Shown here: positions 55,694 through 64,000 of the stretch, one piece after another
Layout of the letters: the number at the start of each line of letters is the position of its first letter
Numbering within the stretch: the stretch's first letter is position 1
Assembly: GCF_900890425.1 (NCBI RefSeq)
Contig: NZ_CAAHFG010000004.1
Location: forward strand, 62,001-126,000
Source: Pontiella desulfatans
GTDB lineage: Bacteria > Verrucomicrobiota > Kiritimatiellia > Kiritimatiellales > Pontiellaceae
Length of the DNA stretch: 64,000 nt
Direction of reading: 5' to 3'
Notes under the pieces: generated by a model
What the model was told of the DNA's origin: nothing
The model's input: only the letters and a program-made list of their open reading frames with translations
Database searches by the model: none
Translations under genes and position numbers: made by a program

Positions 55694-55961
55694 CCCGAAC
55701 TCCTTTCCGCATCTCCGTTCAACGCACACCCCGCCGCTTTAGTGCAACGGACATGGTGGATACGTTTGGGGAGAGGCGGGCCTTTGGCTTTTTCCCGAAA
55801 AACTCAGAGGCCAGGCGCTATCCCAGAGACCCGACCCTGAACCGCTGCTGAATATATGCATACACTTAACCCGTATTTATATATTAAATTTTATAGACGA
55901 TTAAAGCACAAGGGCGTATTCCGTATGGATCATACGTATTATGCTTACAAAAGGAGATAGG

Positions 55962-57911
55962 ATGAGTGTCAGTAATGAATGTTTGGGTGGTCGGCTGATC
56001 GGCGTAGTTTCTGCATTTTTTGTTTTCGGCACACCAGCAATGGCAGCAAGCGTGGATGACTTGAGCTATGTGACCAATGGCGCGGCCATTACGATCACGG
56101 ATTGCGCCTTGAATGCCTCAGGCGAACTTCTTATTCCGGCGGAAATCGATCTTTTTCCGGTAACTGAGATCGGCGCAAGCGCCTTCCGCGATTGTACGGC
56201 CCTGGAACAGGTGATACTGCCGCCCAGCATCACCCATATCGGAGACTATGCCTTCCGCAACTGTGATGCGTTGGGCGAATTCACGGTGCCGGGCGGGGTT
56301 TCCAACTGGGGCGTCAACATCTTCCGCTCCAGCGACGGGCTGACCAATGTGGTCATTGAATCCGGAGCAACAGATCTTGCTGTGGGAATGTTTCAGTACT
56401 GCGGCAACCTGGCTCAGGTCTCGATTCCCGGCAGTGTAACCAACCTCGCCAAAGACGCTTTTTACGGTTGCGAAACCCTGAGTGCAATTACGATTCCCAA
56501 CTCCGTTTCAGTCATCGGGGAGCAGGCTTTTTACGGATGCGAAGGATTGCTGCGTGTTGATTTGCCAAGCGGACTATCACGAATCGAGTACGGAACCTTT
56601 TACCAGTGTATCGCCATGACCAATGCGGTGATTCCTTCGACGGTCACCTACATTGGCGGCTCTGCGTTTAAATATTGTTATGACCTTGAGGACGTGACCA
56701 TCCCGGAAGCCGTCACCACCATCGGCTACGAATCCTTCGTTCACTGCGAGAGTCTCAAACACGTTCAAATTCCAGATGGGGTAACGGATTTAACCGTCGC
56801 TTTCGTGAATTGCCCCAGTCTGACGAATGTGGTCATCGGAACGGATTTGACCTACCTCCATGGCAACAACTTTACCTATTGCTCGAACCTGACCGCAGTT
56901 GTGGTTGCCCCTTCCAACACCGCTTTCACAAGTTTGGACGGGGTGCTGTTCAACAAGGACATGACCACGCTAGTGATGTTCCCCGACGGGAAACCAGGCG
57001 ATTACAGCGTGCCCGGCACCGTGGCGGACATCAAGGCAAGCGCCTTTGAAGACGCCGAAAGGCTGACCAAAATCGAGACCTCTGTCTTTTCTTATTGCCC
57101 CAACCTGACATCGATAGAAATTCCACTCAGTGTTACCTCAATCGGCAACAGCGCGTTCAGCCACTCCGGATTGCAGCGCATCGACCTACACTCCGGCGTA
57201 ACCGACATCGGAAACGACGCATTCAATGCGAACAACCTGGAAGAAGTGACGCTTCACGAAGGCCTTGAATCCATCGGCAGCCGGGCCTTTGCCTATTGCC
57301 CTCTCCTGAAATCCATCACGATTCCGTCTACCGTGGATAATTTGGGTGCATACGGCGCCGCCTACTGCGGCACGCTAACGAATGCCACCTTCAACGGCAA
57401 CGTTCCGGCCACCCTCGGATCCGCTCCATTCGCTTCGGCCTCTGCCGAGTTCAAGGTTTTCTGCTATGACGGTGCCATCGGCTTCACCACACCGCTTTGG
57501 AACGGATATCCATGTGAGTTCCTTTCCATGAAATCCTTCGGAACCTGGATCAATGCAATCATCGATCCGAATCAAACCAAGCCCGCTGACACCCCGGCAG
57601 GCGACGGCATTCCCAACCTGCTCAAATATGCCGCCGGCCTCGAGCCCGAGACAGGTTACAACGAAACCAACCTCTATACCTATGCATGGGAAGGCTCCGA
57701 ATTGGTCGTGACCTACTATCAGGCAACCAATACGGTCGGCGTTGGGCTCTCGCCCATCGTGGCCGAGACCCTGATGGACGACTGGAGCAACGAAGGAATC
57801 GTCCCGGTCAATACCGGCGCATTTGATGCACTCGGACGGGCTGTCATGGAAGTCCGGCTGCCCTGCGATGACAGCACCGGCTTCCTTCGCATGGGAGCAA
57901 TACATTATTGA
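55962..57911 (+). CDS. BspA-type leucine-rich-repeat secreted protein
   Basis: 649 aa from ATG 55962 behind AAAGGAG, with signal peptide ending PAMAASVDD. The body is a run of LRR_5 repeats of about 23 residues (FRDCTALEQVILPPSITHIG, FYGCETLSAITIPNSVSVIG). The C-terminal 130 residues (DTPAGDGIPNLLKYAAGLEP; TGFLRMGAIHY) are the calcium/dockerin-like tail frequent in this group. BspA-type LRR proteins mediate adhesion or glycan binding. The last 520 bases are duplicated downstream. Confidence 0.85.
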   Translation: MSVSNECLGGRLIGVVSAFFVFGTPAMAASVDDLSYVTNGAAITITDCALNASGELLIPAEIDLFPVTEIGASAFRDCTALEQVILPPSITHIGDYAFRNCDALGEFTVPGGVSNWGVNIFRSSDGLTNVVIESGATDLAVGMFQYCGNLAQVSIPGSVTNLAKDAFYGCETLSAITIPNSVSVIGEQAFYGCEGLLRVDLPSGLSRIEYGTFYQCIAMTNAVIPSTVTYIGGSAFKYCYDLEDVTIPEAVTTIGYESFVHCESLKHVQIPDGVTDLTVAFVNCPSLTNVVIGTDLTYLHGNNFTYCSNLTAVVVAPSNTAFTSLDGVLFNKDMTTLVMFPDGKPGDYSVPGTVADIKASAFEDAERLTKIETSVFSYCPNLTSIEIPLSVTSIGNSAFSHSGLQRIDLHSGVTDIGNDAFNANNLEEVTLHEGLESIGSRAFAYCPLLKSITIPSTVDNLGAYGAAYCGTLTNATFNGNVPATLGSAPFASASAEFKVFCYDGAIGFTTPLWNGYPCEFLSMKSFGTWINAIIDPNQTKPADTPAGDGIPNLLKYAAGLEPETGYNETNLYTYAWEGSELVVTYYQATNTVGVGLSPIVAETLMDDWSNEGIVPVNTGAFDALGRAVMEVRLPCDDSTGFLRMGAIHY

Positions 57912-57923
57912 GTCTGCCTGGTT

Positions 57924-58034
57924 AAACCCAAAGCTGCCGATCCAACGTCCGGTACTGTACGGGCGACTTTTAGGATGCGGTCGCAGGCGCGGGCGCTGAA
58001 GTTGAGGTCGGACATCGCGGTGCGGAGGATTTGC
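57924..58034 (-). pseudogene. Decayed comM 3'-end fragment, copy A
   Basis: AAACCCAAAGCTGCCG and GGGCGACTTTTAGGATGCGG through GAGGATTTGC match the 3' end of the intact comM gene (62396-62565). About 60 bases are missing in the middle. A short third piece lies at 58085-58107. It implies that comM once lay next to the LRR gene or was copied there. Confidence 0.65.
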
Positions 58035-58713
58035 ACGACACCAATATCAAAGGCCTGGTACCTTCGCCGATGAAAATCATCTCCGACATGGCGGTGCGGA
58101 GGATTCCCTTTGCATCAACAACAAAGGGCTGCCCCCTCACCCGCTTGTCTTGAATCTTGAGACCTGACCCTGCCGCCTCTTCAACGGCAACGTTCCGGCC
58201 ACCCTCGGATCCGCTCCATTCGCTTCGGCATCTGCGGAGTTCAAGGTTTTCTGCTATGACGGTGCCATCGGCTTCACCACACCGCTTTGGAACGGATATC
58301 CATGTGAGTTCCTTTCCATGAAATCCTTCGGGACCTGGGTCAATGGAATCATCGATCCGAATCAAATCAAGCCCGCAGACACCCCGGCAGGCGACGGCAT
58401 TCCCAACCTGCTCAAATATGCCGCCGGGCTCGAGCCCGAGACAGGTTACAACGAAACCAACCTCTATACCTATGCATGGGAAGGCTCCGAATTGGTCGTG
58501 ACCTACTATCAGGCAACCAATACGGTCGGCGTTGGGCTCTCGCCCATCGTGGCCGAGACCCTGATGGACGACTGGAGCAACGAAGGAATCGTCCCGGTCG
58601 ATACCGGCGCATTTGATGCACTCGGACGGGCTGTCATGGAAGTCCGGCTGCCCTGCGATGACAGCACCGGCTTCCTTCGCATGGGAGCAATACATTATTG
58701 AGTCTGCCTGGTT

Positions 58714-58824
58714 AAACCCAAAGCTGCCGATCCAACGACCGGTACTGTACGGGCGACTTTTAGGATGCGGTCGCAGGCGCGGGCGCAGAAGTTGAGGCCG
58801 GACATCGCGGTGCGCAGGATTTGC
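58714..58824 (-). pseudogene. Decayed comM 3'-end fragment, copy B
   Basis: The same fragment as copy A, carried along by the 790-bp tandem duplication. Both copies lie in the same orientation as the intact comM gene. Confidence 0.6.
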
Positions 58825-59195
58825 TCTGCACCAATGTCAAAGGACTGGTACCTTCGCCGATGAAAATCATCTCCGACATGGCGGTGCGGAGGATTCCCTT
58901 TGCATCAACAACAAAGGGCTGCCCCCTCACCCGCTTGTCTTGAGTCTTGAGACCTGACCCTGCCGCCTCAAAACCGCTCGTTATCTTCTGTATCAAACCC
59001 TTGTATTCTCAGCCTTTTCCAACGCCATTCGGAACCTCTTGGATGACCCTTAGTTCATCAAACACAAAGATCAAAGGACCCCTTTGCCAAAAATGACGAT
59101 TTAGGCGGCCTGATAATCATAAAGAGGTTCTTTGAAATAAGCCTTGGTCGAGCGCAAACTATCCTTGGGTTAAACCACTAACTAAAGGAGCAGTT

Positions 59196-60178
59196 ATGCA
59201 AACGACCAAAGCAAATGCACTATACGCAGGTGCCGACCTGCATGGAAACAATGTTTTCCTCTCCCTTTGTGATCAGGAGGGGAACACGGTGTTCCGCAAA
59301 CGCGTGAAAGCGAACCTTGCGGCCGTCAATGCTGCGCTCGACCCGTTCTGGGATCGGATCGTGGCGCTGGGCGTAGAATCGACCTTTAACTGGTACTGGT
59401 TCGTCGATGGACTTCGCGAGAAAGACCGTAATGTAAAGCTGGGCAACCCGGCGAAGATGGAGCAGTACAAGGGGATCAAGATCACTAACGATCTGACGGA
59501 TGCGGACTGGCTGTCCGAGCAGCTCCGGCTGGGTATCTTTCCGGAAAGCTACATCTATTCGTGCGCCGTCGGACACAGGTGCTGCTGAGCTTCGGCGGCC
59601 TGCTCGAACGCTATGGCCTGGATGCTCCGGGTGCGCGCAAGTTGGAACAGTGGACATTAAAAGATATTCAGGCCACCGGACTCGACGAATTCGTTCAGCT
59701 TCAGCTCGAAACCCTGCTTGAAGCCATCCGTGAGTCGGATCGCCTGGCGAAAAAGGTCGAGCAGCAGGTGCTGGCAGTCGCAAAACCGACAAAGCAATAC
59801 CGACGGGCGCAGCAGGTTCCGGGAATCGGGGTTGCGCTGGGAATGCTTGTCGCCCTTGAGAGCGGGGATTTCAGCCGCTTCAAAAGCGCGGGCGACTACG
59901 CCTCCTACTGCCGGGCGGTAAAAAGTGAATGCAGTTCGAACGGAAAAAAGAAGGGTAAAAACAACGCGAAGAACGGCAACCGTTATCTCGCATGGGCATT
60001 CGTTGAGGCCGCAACCTATGCCGCGCGCTTCAACCCGCGCATCCACGCCTGGTACGAACGTAAAAAAAGAACGAGCGGCGTGCCGAAGGCGAAAAAAGCG
60101 CTGGCCTGCAAGTTGGCCAAGGCGATGTGGCATGTAATGAACGGAAAGGATTTTGATGAAAAGCTGATGTTTGGATAA
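59196..60178 (+). pseudogene. IS110-family transposase, frameshifted
   Basis: The N-terminal RuvC-like DEDD domain (YAGADLHGNNVFLSLCDQEG; ALGVESTFNWYWF; KITNDLTDADWLSEQLRLG) breaks at YIYSCAVGHRCC with a stop at 59586. The Transposase_20 part resumes in another frame (RRRTQVLLSFGGLLERYG; VPGIGVALGMLVALESGDFS). The expected segment between YIYP and the RT motif is absent, so an internal deletion of about 60 bases broke the frame. AAAGGAG precedes ATG 59196. It is probably inactive. Confidence 0.85.
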
Positions 60179-60804
60179 ACGGGATGCCGCCGGGAACCGG
60201 AAAAGGGTCTGGTAAAACCAACGGACTGATTGGAATCCGGCGGCGTCCCAACTCTATCGTTTGAAACGGGGTTGCCCCGTTGCCAGCCCCCAAGGGTCTG
60301 GAAACCCGGAGGACCCGCAGATGCGGGACCGAAGGCAAACCACTTTGACTGAATGGGCGGTGGACGGGTACAGAAGGTTTTCTGGTTCTGCAATAGCGGA
60401 ATGGGGATGCGGCACAAAGCGCAGGTGGTTGCCTTCGCCGCCGGCATCCGAGATCCAGATGGGTGACTGAACAACCACGTGATGAATCACGCGGCAAACC
60501 ACGCGACGAAGACCCTGATGGCAGCAAACGTTCAGCGATGGGGATTAACGTAGAACCGATCAACGAAAAGGGAAAATAAGCAGGTCGTTGAGAAACGACC
60601 ATGGAAGGGTTTTTTGTGTTTGACCGGAACCTCTAATGGGTGACCCCTTTTCCCGGAACCTCTAATGGGTGACCCCTTGCTTGACCCCTTGCCCTGACCC
60701 CTTGCTTGTGGATAGCAGGGCGTGGTTGGCTCCTAGAGCTAGTCAGCAAATGTTTTCAACGATTCCAGTACGCCATATATTTGCAGGAACGGTGGCTCTT
60801 GGTG
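60179..60804. other. Noncoding stretch after the IS110 transposase
   Basis: No supported gene. It holds the structured RNA region, then a direct repeat of CGGAACCTCTAATGGGTGAC (60625-60650 and 60654-60679) and three TGACCCCTTG-type repeats to about 60715. It then holds the 3' flank of the KAP gene. Confidence 0.5.
60181..60340 (+). ncRNA. Structured region downstream of the IS110 transposase (bridge/seek RNA candidate)
   Basis: A 13-bp stem with one G-U pair joins 60181-60193 to 60237-60249 (GGGATGCCGCCGG / CCGGCGGCGTCCC). It encloses a small hairpin with internal loops. Further hairpins are ACGGGG-TTG-CCCCGT (60266-60280) and CCCGC-AGAT-GCGGG (60314-60327). IS1111-group members encode their guide RNA between the transposase and the right end, as here. 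Transcription is not shown. Confidence 0.45.
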
Positions 60805-62133
60805 CTACATGTCGCCGAATGAGTCATACGCTTTCCTATACTCTTGCAGTTTTTGGTCAAAAGCTTCTTGGTCTCCATCGTCTTCTGACCACGAGCCCAA
60901 TGCCTTGAACTCAGTCATTAGAACCTCATTTCCCACATTACAATATGCCCCTAGAAAGATTAAAGATGCCCACCAAAAGCGTCGCCGCTTACCGTCCGCA
61001 TTGCCCAGATTTTTTTCTTCAAGCCAGTTCGTCATTTCCCCTATGGGCAAATGCCCTTTTCCTAGACGGTGGTACATGCCTTCATCAACCATGGACAACC
61101 CAACCAAAAACAGGGTTCCATATTTAAATCCCCACATCATCCTGCCGCTATTCGAATCATGTGCAACAGCTATAGCATGAGTAACAACCCGTGCAAATTC
61201 ATGCAATTGTCGGGCATTAAGAGGTAGTCCTTTGTATAGCTCCATTCCAACCGTTGCCATTGATCTGTCAAATTCGGCAAACGAGCTTTTGGATTTCACG
61301 GCAAATGCATTTGGAGAGAAATACTCGATCATCATTTTCGAACAGAACTTATCTTGCTTGGAAACCACATGAACGGGCAGAGAGACATTTCGATGAGCAT
61401 ACTTCCGATAGTATTCTTCAAACTTCAGATCTTGCCCAAACATGCTTTTTACAGAGGAGGCTAGATGGTGCTTATCTACGCCCAGCACAAAGCTGAATCC
61501 TTGGATATCGAAGAAATGTTTTATGGTCTCCAAGAACTCGACAGCGTAATCAGGGCGGCAACGATCCAACTCATCAACGATGACTATAATGTGCTTATCC
61601 GAGTCTTCGGCTAACTTGGTCAACAGCACCTTTAATTCATCGAAAAGCTTCTGCCGCTCCCGATACACCTCAAAGCATGCATGACCAATGCCAACAGCCT
61701 CTGTTGACTCAGCCCTCTCACCTGCTTTGATAGCGTCAATTCCTGTAAATTTCTTAACGACATCGTTGCCGATTGAAAGGGCGAACTTCCCCAACTTCCC
61801 TGTCGTCTCCTTCAACTGGTCTGCTTTCTTCTCTTCATCCAGTCTCAAACCAGATATCAAGCCTGAAACTATTGCCAACAGTGCATCCCCCTGAAAATCA
61901 GACTCCCATGCATTCAACAGAACAATGTGTGGAGGGTCTTCCTTCCCCTCAAGATCATTTTTCCACATTTCAAGGAAGGTTGTCTTGCCGCTCCCGAACT
62001 CACTATTCAGGCTCAGTACAAAACTGCCCTCAACGAACTTGGATTCGACTTCGAGATATAGAGTCAGTTGGTCGGCGAATTCCTTCAATCCGAATTTATC
62101 GAAATCATCAAATGTCATGATTGCTTTACCCAT
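60805..62133 (-). CDS. KAP-family P-loop NTPase
   Basis: 442 aa from ATG 62133 behind GAGGGG. Walker A reads NSEFGSGKTTFLEMW and Walker B IIVIVDELDRCRPDY, followed by FLETIKHFFDIQGFSFVLGV as in KAP ATPases. KAP members normally carry membrane helices inserted in the fold. Here only a weak hydrophobic stretch occurs (FWWASLIFLGAYC). KAP NTPases are known in plasmid- or phage-encoded interference and in defence settings. It sits between an IS110 remnant and comM, with a truncated gene just upstream. Base composition looks AT-richer than comM. Confidence 0.85.
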   Translation of the reverse strand: MGKAIMTFDDFDKFGLKEFADQLTLYLEVESKFVEGSFVLSLNSEFGSGKTTFLEMWKNDLEGKEDPPHIVLLNAWESDFQGDALLAIVSGLISGLRLDEEKKADQLKETTGKLGKFALSIGNDVVKKFTGIDAIKAGERAESTEAVGIGHACFEVYRERQKLFDELKVLLTKLAEDSDKHIIVIVDELDRCRPDYAVEFLETIKHFFDIQGFSFVLGVDKHHLASSVKSMFGQDLKFEEYYRKYAHRNVSLPVHVVSKQDKFCSKMMIEYFSPNAFAVKSKSSFAEFDRSMATVGMELYKGLPLNARQLHEFARVVTHAIAVAHDSNSGRMMWGFKYGTLFLVGLSMVDEGMYHRLGKGHLPIGEMTNWLEEKNLGNADGKRRRFWWASLIFLGAYCNVGNEVLMTEFKALGSWSEDDGDQEAFDQKLQEYRKAYDSFGDM

Positions 62134-62167
62134 TAATTTCCCCTCAACTTCCTACCCATAATGTTCT

Positions 62168-62392
62168 TCACGATGACATTCCCTTGGCTTGCCAACCTCT
62201 GGAATACGCCGAGTCCATACCGAGCACATCTCGATCCATACCCCGAAAACTTTTCCCCTCAAACAGATAACATTTTACGATTTCAGACCTCTGAACGAGC
62301 GAATAACTGTCATACTCCCGATGTCTTTCAGCGCGTTCCAAAAGAGGAAATTCAAGCCAAAGGGTCAGAACGCTTTTTTCGTCATTTTTCAT
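62168..62392 (-). pseudogene. Truncated gene, N-terminal part only
   Basis: 74 codons from ATG 62392, two bases after the comM stop. The sequence (FPLLERAERHREYDSYSLVQ; RSEIVKCYLFEGKSFRGMDR; DVLGMDSAYSRGWQAKG) looks like a conserved N-terminal domain of HNH- or restriction-type proteins, from memory only. It ends abruptly at MSS and a stop just before the KAP gene, suggesting truncation by the incoming DNA. Confidence 0.45.
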
Positions 62393-62393
62393 A

Positions 62394-63929
62394 TCAAACC
62401 CAAAGCTGCCGGTCGAGGGTGCGGTATTGGATGGCCTCGGAAATGTGGTGGGGTTGGATGGTTTCGGCGGCGGCGAGGTCGGCGATGGTGCGGGCGACTT
62501 TTAGGATGCGGTCGTAGGCGCGGGCGCTGAAGTTGAGGTCGGACATGGCAGCGCGGAGGATTTGCTCGGCGTCGGATTCCATGCGGCAGATTTGGTGGAG
62601 GGTCTTGCTGCGCATGTTGGCGTTGCAATGGGTGCCGGGTTGGTTCTTGTAGCGCTCCTGCTGGATTTCGCGGGCGCGGACGACCCGCTTGCGGATGGCG
62701 GAGGAGGGTTCCCCCTTTTCGAGCTTGGTGATTTGCTCGTAGGAGATGGCGGGGACTTCGACGTGGATGTCGATGCGGTCGAGCAGCGGGCCGGATATCT
62801 TGGAGCGGTAGCGGGCAATCTGCGTGGGCGAGCAGCGGCATTCGCGCTTGGGGTCGGTCTGGTAGCCGCACGGGCATGGGTTCATGGCGGCCACGAGCAT
62901 GAAGCGGCAGGGATAGGTGACGCTGGCGGCGGCGCGGGCGATGGTGACTTCGCCGTCCTCGAGCGGCTGGCGCATCACTTCGAGGACGCTGCGCTGGAAC
63001 TCGGGCAGCTCGTCGAGGAACAACACGCCGTTGTGCGCCATGCTGACGGCGCCGGGCATGGGATTGGTGCCGCCCCCGAGCAGGCCGGCATCGGAAATGG
63101 TGTGGTGCGGCGAGTGGAACGGGCGGGTGGCCACCAACGCCTGGTGCGACTTCAGCGATCCGGTTATGCTGTGGATCTTGGTGGTTTCCAAGGCCTCGTC
63201 GAGCGACATGGATGGAAGGATGGAGGGGATGCGTTTGGCGAGCATGCTCTTGCCGGTGCCGGGCGGGCCCAGCAGAAGCAGATTATGCCCTCCGGAAATG
63301 CCAACCTCGACGGCGCGTTTTGCAAACTCCTGCCCCTTCACATCGGAAAAGTCGTCCTCGTAGAGGCTGTTGGCCTCGAAGACGGATTGGATGTCGAGGT
63401 GGTAGGGATCGATCTTCTTGTCCTGGTTGAGGAAGTCGGCGGCTTCGCGCAGGTTGCGGACGGGAAAGACCTTGATGCCATCCACCACGGCGGCTTCCTC
63501 GGCATTTTCAACCGGAACCATGATGGCCTTGAGTCCGGCGTTGCGCGCCATGAGGGTGATCGGCAAAATACCGCGCACCTTGCGCACGGCGCCGCTGAGC
63601 GCAAGTTCGCCGACCACGCAAATACGTGGGAGCAGGTCGGCATTCATGTCGTCGAGCGCGGCGATGATGCCCAGCGCAATGGGGAGGTCGAAGCTCGGCC
63701 CCTCCTTTTTCATGTCGGCCGGGGCGAGGTTGATGGTGGTGCGGCCCATCGGCGGGCGGAAGCCGGAATTGATGAGCGCCGTCCAGACGCGGTCGGAGCT
63801 TTCCTTCACGGCGGCATCGGGCAGGCCAACAATCACGACCTTGGGCTCGCCATGCCCGGCGTTGACCTCGATCTCGACCGGATAGGCCTCGATCCCAACC
63901 ACCGCACCAGAATTGACCTGTGAAAGCAT
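62394..63929 (-). CDS. comM: ComM/YifB-type Mg-chelatase-like AAA+ ATPase
   Basis: 511 aa from ATG 63929 behind GGGGGAC. The N-terminal ribosomal-S5-like part (VVIVGLPDAAVKESSDRVW; NLAPADMKKEGPSFDLPIAL; VVGELALSGAVRKVRGILP) leads to the AAA+ core with Walker A LLLLGPPGTGKSMLAKR and Walker B GVLFLDELPEF. A Cys cluster, MNPCPCGYQTDPKRECRC, precedes the C-terminal domain (SARAYDRILKVARTIADLA). ComM is a branch-migration helicase used in natural transformation. comM is a known site for genomic islands elsewhere, but this copy is intact. Confidence 0.93.
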   Translation of the reverse strand: MLSQVNSGAVVGIEAYPVEIEVNAGHGEPKVVIVGLPDAAVKESSDRVWTALINSGFRPPMGRTTINLAPADMKKEGPSFDLPIALGIIAALDDMNADLLPRICVVGELALSGAVRKVRGILPITLMARNAGLKAIMVPVENAEEAAVVDGIKVFPVRNLREAADFLNQDKKIDPYHLDIQSVFEANSLYEDDFSDVKGQEFAKRAVEVGISGGHNLLLLGPPGTGKSMLAKRIPSILPSMSLDEALETTKIHSITGSLKSHQALVATRPFHSPHHTISDAGLLGGGTNPMPGAVSMAHNGVLFLDELPEFQRSVLEVMRQPLEDGEVTIARAAASVTYPCRFMLVAAMNPCPCGYQTDPKRECRCSPTQIARYRSKISGPLLDRIDIHVEVPAISYEQITKLEKGEPSSAIRKRVVRAREIQQERYKNQPGTHCNANMRSKTLHQICRMESDAEQILRAAMSDLNFSARAYDRILKVARTIADLAAAETIQPHHISEAIQYRTLDRQLWV

Positions 63930-64000
63930 TACGTCCCCCTTGCATTCCCTGTTGCACAAACGTGCAGACATTAAACCCTTTCCAATAAAACGGGGCTAGG

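Larger units (their letters stand above)
57391..58971. repeat. 790-bp tandem duplication of the LRR gene 3' end and its downstream DNA
   Basis: 57391-58180 and 58181-58971 are almost the same. Each has 520 bases of the LRR gene tail followed by about 270 bases of downstream DNA. The second tail lacks a start or signal and begins mid-domain, so it is a silent gene fragment. Only scattered substitutions separate the copies, such as AATGCA versus AATGGA. Confidence 0.85.
58972..60624 (+). mobile_element. IS110-family insertion sequence (ends unresolved)
   Basis: It contains a frameshifted IS110-type transposase and a long structured 3' noncoding region. Approximate limits are set by the end of the tandem duplication on the left and the start of a short direct repeat on the right. 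Terminal repeats were not identified. Confidence 0.45.

Noticed and set aside
57970-58695. 241-codon reverse frame across the tandem duplication
   Set aside because: It is the antisense shadow of the LRR tail joined to comM-fragment DNA.
1-64000. CRISPR arrays and rRNA genes
   Set aside because: No regularly spaced short repeats with unique spacers and no conserved rRNA segments were seen; the regular repeats found are in-gene or leader repeats.

Overview
The window looks like a chromosomal segment of a PVC-group bacterium, most likely a Kiritimatiellota (Pontiella-like) marine anaerobe. This rests on gene content only: very large Ig/beta-helix/Calx-beta secreted proteins, C-terminal domains ending in the 'FFRLV' or 'FLRMG' style common in these secretomes, a PEP-CTERM protease, a BNR_4 polysaccharide-degradation-type protein with a LacI regulator, and a BspA-type LRR protein. 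No rRNA, intact tRNA or CRISPR array is visible.

Layout. (1) 1-5163: a minus-strand polysaccharide-type locus with the 5' end of a secreted protein, a 1240-aa BNR_4 protein and a LacI regulator. (2) 5651-40594: a putative 35-kb integrated element bounded by a perfect 30-bp direct repeat. The left repeat lies in the 3' half of a tRNA-Asp(GTC) gene whose 5' half is missing. A tyrosine integrase sits just inside the left end. An excisionase-like gene, a replication-type gene, a helix-turn-helix gene and two unknown genes sit at the right end. Between them is cargo: a DUF1573 protein, a 5263-aa multidomain secreted protein, a 445-aa secreted protein, a four-gene group (membrane protein, helical protein, sirtuin, VanY-type peptidase), a 2180-aa beta-helix protein with near-identical 462-bp repeats, and a PEP-CTERM trypsin-like protease. 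(3) 40595-43626: just outside the right repeat, a two-gene MotA/MotB-like (ZorA/ZorB-like) motor behind a good sigma-54 promoter match. (4) 43626-47145: a minus-strand run ymdB, xseA, xseB, htrA with overlapping or tightly spaced genes. (5) 47223-55693: an ECF sigma factor coupled to an anti-sigma/YfbK-type vWA fusion, a PerM-type permease, GlpD, a PAS histidine kinase and a second YfbK-type lipoprotein. A long perfect palindrome lies 3' of each vWA gene. (6) 55962-63929: an LRR protein whose 3' end is part of a 790-bp tandem duplication, decayed copies of the comM 3' end, a frameshifted IS110-family transposase followed by a structured noncoding region, a KAP P-loop ATPase, a truncated short gene, and intact comM.

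How the genes may work together. The element carries mainly cell-surface cargo, and its phage- or satellite-like module appears cut short by cargo DNA. The motor operon and the KAP ATPase are the best candidates for defence-related or otherwise uncharacterised systems. The sigma/anti-sigma-vWA pair looks like an envelope-stress or surface-sensing circuit. All assignments come from reading the sequence; no database search was run.
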